Below are positions 5,942 through 8,544 of a stretch of DNA of 8,544 nucleotides, one piece after another (position 1 is the first letter of the stretch; every line of letters begins with the position of its first letter). Origin of the DNA: an uncultured bacterium (lineage in GTDB: Bacteria > Cyanobacteriota > Vampirovibrionia > Gastranaerophilales > Gastranaerophilaceae). Both the position numbers and the translations under genes were made by a program. Below the pieces are notes generated by a model. That model saw only the letters and a list, made by a program, of their open reading frames with translations. It did no database searches and had not been told where the DNA came from. The stretch is taken from contig OMVC01000179.1 of the NCBI GenBank assembly GCA_900314375.1, positions 1 to 8,544 of the forward strand, given 5' to 3'.

Positions 5942-8299
5942 ATGAAAATTGAATCAAATATTGCTATAAAATACAATACAACAAACTATAACAAATACGT
6001 TTCTGCTCCTTTAAAAGAAAATTCTATAGATATAAAACCGAATTTTGCACAATATTCCTATCCTGCAGTATATTTTTGCGGCGGAATTGACCCTAAACAA
6101 GTTAAAAATATCGCCGGCAGTGAAAAGCTTTTAAAAATGTTAAATGATATTTTAAAATTAAATATTAGTAATTCAGAATTATCAAAAGAAGAATATATGC
6201 TAAAAGCTTTCAATAAAATGATGAAATTTATTAAAAAGAAAATTGAAATGCAAAATACTATAATGATGCAAGCCGAAGAATTATCAACAAATAGCTCTTT
6301 AAATCGCCAACAAAAATTTGATGAAGGACACAGACTTTTAAAAGAGTTGAATAAAGTAAAAAAAATGAAATTCAACCCTCCAAAAATTACAAAAGAAGTT
6401 TCTGATGATTCTCCTTATGATTTTGTTCTTTTAAATAAACTAAAATCTGCTTTATTAGATGGTAATTTTAATTTTGAGAAAATATATAAAAAATACTATT
6501 CAGACTTATACAATATAAAAACATTAGAAGAATTAAAAGAAAGATATCCAAAAATACAATTTCCGCAACGTCCTGAAATTACTGCAGCTCAAAAAATTGA
6601 AAATTCTTTGACCAGAGATTTCTATGAAGATTTATCAGTTTTTTTTGATAATAAAGATTGTGATGCTATGAAAGAAATTATTAAAAATAAACTTACTCCT
6701 GTTTATAAAAACATTTTTGGTGACAAATCTACAGAAGAACAGCATAAAATACATGAAAAAATTTCAACACCTATTGTTGAAATCATTTTTAAACGATTAG
6801 ATTCTTTAAAAAATGGTAATAGTTTAAGTTCTGTTCCTATACAAAGAAAACAAAGAAAAATTCTATCAGATATTGAAAAAAAATTACTTGATATAGATTA
6901 TGATGATTTTGTTTTAACTGTTTTACGAGAACAATACCTGAACTTCAAAAAACCTAACGAAATTGTCTATTCAAAAGATGGAGTTAACATTAAAGTAACT
7001 CCCGAATATAATTTCAAAAAAATACCAAGAGATATATTAAATATTATTAAAGAAGCAAATAAAATAAAACAATCACAAAGAAACTATGATATTTATACAA
7101 CAAAAGATTTTAAACAACGACTGGAATTTTATTCAGATAGATTTGGCGAAAATGACGAAATTTTGCAAAAAATAATTGATTTTGCAAATTGTAAATACAC
7201 TCTTGAAGATATAAAAATGCTAAAATTATTTTTAAGAGAACTTGATGCTGTTTGGGATGAAGATAAAACACTTACTCAAGCATTGAATAACATAAACTAT
7301 AATGCAATCGAACCAAAGGGAACAAAAAAAATAAATGAACTTGAAAGAAATAAAGCTATTGAAAAAAGAAAAGCTGAACAAAAGAATTTTGCACAATTAA
7401 AAAATGTTCAAGATAAATTTGATGATAAAGTAAACCTTTTATATAGAAATAATTTATCATATTTGGCGGAAATTTGTTCGGATTTTCGCCCAACTTCGTT
7501 AGATAAAAAGGAACTTGAAACTGCTGATAAAGTTATTGAACTTATTACAAAAAACTATGATTCAAACACAAAAAAATTTAATATTTCAAAAGTAGAAACT
7601 GATATTACACGTTGGAATAAATATTATGAATATTCCGAAATAGAGCCGGATTCAAAAAAATTAGAACTTGCAAAAAAATATGCTTTAAATAATGACGGTA
7701 CAATTGATACAAATAAGGCAGGAAAATATTTAATAAATGCAGAAGCTTTGGATGCATATCCGCAAAGTATTGATTTTGCCAGAAATAAAGACTTATTTAA
7801 ACTAACAGTAGAAAATAGCGGAAAAAATCCGGATACAATAATAAAAAATCTATGTAAATATGATGATTATTTAGATTTAGAGGATTCTCAAAAATCTTTT
7901 ATAAAAGAAATTCTGAATATTTTTGATATAAAAAATGATTTAGACAAAAATATAATAAAATATATTATAGAAAATGAATATATAAATAAAGATACCAAAA
8001 ATTGGGCTACTTTAGATGAAAAAGGCTCTAAAAAAATCCTTGCAACAATTAGTAAAAAAGCAAAACATGAATTGATAGATAAATACAAATTCCCTCAATG
8101 TGTTGAATTCTTTGAAGCTTTTGAAGATGCATTAACTCAATTTGCTACTACAAGAGGTACTTCAGGTATTAAACATTTGGGAAGAAATAATAAAAATATG
8201 AAAAATGTTTATGAATTAAAAATAATGGGTCATGACGACAGATTGATTGCATATAATGGATATTATTTTGATGAATATTCACCAACAGGATTTCATTAA
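5942..8299 (+). CDS. Large helical protein of unknown function with possible RelE-like C-terminus
   Basis: This is a 785-residue Lys/Asn/Ile/Asp-rich protein I do not recognise as a whole. There is no N-terminal signal peptide and no membrane helix. Residues 33-48 hold an aromatic Gly-ending motif (PNFAQYSYPAVYFCGG) after a disordered start. Residues ~90-145 and ~460-500 (ELERNKAIEKRKAEQKNF) are strongly charged, probable coiled coils; most of the rest looks alpha-helical. The last ~90 residues (697-785) change character: a strand and helices (KKILATISKKAKHEL, FFEAFEDALTQF), then IKHLGRNNKNM, and short strands VYELKI (756-761), DRLIAY (766-771) and YYFDEY. This order resembles RelE/ParE/HigB toxins, which cut mRNA or poison gyrase; the assignment is an inference. 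The start is supported by GAGG 8 nt upstream. Base use is as AT-rich as its surroundings. A hairpin with a T-tract follows at 8324. No antitoxin-like gene is visible within the window. Confidence 0.8.
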   Translation: MKIESNIAIKYNTTNYNKYVSAPLKENSIDIKPNFAQYSYPAVYFCGGIDPKQVKNIAGSEKLLKMLNDILKLNISNSELSKEEYMLKAFNKMMKFIKKKIEMQNTIMMQAEELSTNSSLNRQQKFDEGHRLLKELNKVKKMKFNPPKITKEVSDDSPYDFVLLNKLKSALLDGNFNFEKIYKKYYSDLYNIKTLEELKERYPKIQFPQRPEITAAQKIENSLTRDFYEDLSVFFDNKDCDAMKEIIKNKLTPVYKNIFGDKSTEEQHKIHEKISTPIVEIIFKRLDSLKNGNSLSSVPIQRKQRKILSDIEKKLLDIDYDDFVLTVLREQYLNFKKPNEIVYSKDGVNIKVTPEYNFKKIPRDILNIIKEANKIKQSQRNYDIYTTKDFKQRLEFYSDRFGENDEILQKIIDFANCKYTLEDIKMLKLFLRELDAVWDEDKTLTQALNNINYNAIEPKGTKKINELERNKAIEKRKAEQKNFAQLKNVQDKFDDKVNLLYRNNLSYLAEICSDFRPTSLDKKELETADKVIELITKNYDSNTKKFNISKVETDITRWNKYYEYSEIEPDSKKLELAKKYALNNDGTIDTNKAGKYLINAEALDAYPQSIDFARNKDLFKLTVENSGKNPDTIIKNLCKYDDYLDLEDSQKSFIKEILNIFDIKNDLDKNIIKYIIENEYINKDTKNWATLDEKGSKKILATISKKAKHELIDKYKFPQCVEFFEAFEDALTQFATTRGTSGIKHLGRNNKNMKNVYELKIMGHDDRLIAYNGYYFDEYSPTGFH

Positions 8300-8305
8300 T
8301 ATTTT

Positions 8306-8479
8306 TTGTAGAAATGTTTGTAGAAAAATTGTAGAAAAGTAAAAGTTTTCTACAATTTTTTTTAATTTGTTATATTTTTTTTACTTTTCTACAAAATCAA
8401 CATTTTATTATTATGTTTTCTACAATTTTATTAATTCTCAATTTTCAATAATAACAGTATTTTTAAGAGTTTTCTACAA
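8306..8479. repeat. Seven copies of the 9-mer TTGTAGAAA, three direct and four inverted
   Basis: Direct copies are at 8306-8314, 8318-8326 and 8329-8337, spaced 12 and 11 nt, about one helical turn. Inverted copies (TTTCTACAA) are at 8347-8355, 8386-8394, 8417-8425 and 8471-8479, spaced 39, 31 and 54 nt. All seven are exact over nine bases. Matches are longer in places: copies 3 and 4 are complementary over 15 nt, and copies 3 and 5 over 16 nt (8329-8344 with 8379-8394). I saw no further exact copy elsewhere in the window. The layout looks like a multi-site protein-binding region, or remnants of a palindromic repeat. Confidence 0.85.
8324..8363 (+). terminator. Rho-independent-type terminator after the 785-aa gene
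   Basis: A perfect 15-bp stem, AAAAATTGTAGAAAA (8324-8338) with its reverse complement (8346-8360), closes a 7-nt loop GTAAAAG. It is followed by a continuous T-run ending at 8363. It lies 25 nt after the stop codon. The stem is unusually poor in G and C and is built from copies 3 and 4 of the TTGTAGAAA repeat, so termination strength is uncertain. Confidence 0.65.
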
Positions 8480-8544
8480 TTAATTTCGGTTATTATTATG
8501 ATTAATATATTTCTTTATTATCATAGTATTTATACTATATTTTG

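Larger units (their letters stand above)
8300..8544. other. Gene-free AT-rich region with repeats
   Basis: No open reading frame, tRNA or rRNA is seen in this 245-bp stretch at the right edge. It holds the seven TTGTAGAAA copies (8306-8479) and the terminator hairpin. Near the end is a small hairpin ATAGTA (8523-8528)/TACTAT (8533-8538) that includes a TATACT -10-like hexamer (8531-8536). A promoter for a gene beyond the window is possible but has no good -35. Confidence 0.6.

Noticed and set aside
6058..6375. Minus-strand hydrophobic 105-aa ORF, membrane-protein-like
   Set aside because: The apparent hydrophobicity comes from reading Lys/Asn-rich codons backwards; no ribosome site, and it lies wholly within the 785-aa gene.
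7695..7730. EF-hand-like DGTIDTNKAG in the 785-aa protein
   Set aside because: The spacing of acidic residues does not complete the 12-residue calcium loop, and no second hand is present.
7888..8088. Minus-strand hydrophobic 66-aa ORF as a possible antitoxin or small membrane protein
   Set aside because: Same antisense artefact; it has no ribosome site and overlaps the coding strand of the possible toxin domain.
8306..8479. CRISPR array
   Set aside because: The repeats are only 9 bp, change orientation and have irregular gaps of a few to 45 bp; no repeat-spacer structure or cas gene is present.
8306..8479. DnaA boxes / replication origin
   Set aside because: TTGTAGAAA does not match the DnaA box TTATCCACA, and no dnaA, dnaN or rep gene is near; an origin cannot be supported.

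Overview
The window is very AT-rich bacterial DNA. It carries two back-to-back transcription units read outward from a 55-bp divergent region at about 5277-5331. The base composition fits an uncultured, host-associated low-GC bacterium. So do the large lysine- and asparagine-rich hypothetical protein, and the short Phe/Gly-rich motif near its N-terminus with no signal peptide. My best guess is the Gastranaerophilales (non-photosynthetic Cyanobacteria/Melainabacteria), but this is an inference from style and there is no marker gene proof.

Minus strand, in order of transcription: ftsY (SRP receptor GTPase, 5276-4356), then 9 bp later an MpaA-like murein-peptide carboxypeptidase/amidase (4346-3615), then a 165-aa protein with a FlgM-like segment (3549-3052). 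A terminator-like hairpin follows at 2990-3037, and then come cysS (2989-1616), a probable double-GNAT acetyltransferase (1571-597) and, 3 bp further on, a TPR protein entering a glycosyltransferase-like domain that runs off the left edge (593-1). These mix housekeeping roles (protein targeting, tRNA charging) with probable wall-peptide turnover and protein or sugar modification. The tight spacing suggests co-transcription in two blocks.

Plus strand: a good extended -10 promoter drives a YkgJ-type cysteine-cluster protein (5332-5889). It is followed after 52 bp by a 785-aa protein of unknown function (5942-8299) whose last ~90 residues look like a RelE/ParE/HigB-type toxin fold. The remaining 245 bp (8300-8544) hold no gene. 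They contain seven copies of the 9-mer TTGTAGAAA, three direct and four inverted, two of which form a 15-bp perfect hairpin with a T-tract.

The points most worth following are: the seven-copy 9-mer array after the 785-aa gene; a 147-bp inverted pair of degenerate octamer arrays that encodes exactly residues 1-47 of the MpaA-like enzyme, apparently replacing the family's normal N-terminus; the cysS ribosome binding site buried in a 17-bp perfect terminator-like hairpin; and the possible C-terminal toxin domain of the 785-aa protein.
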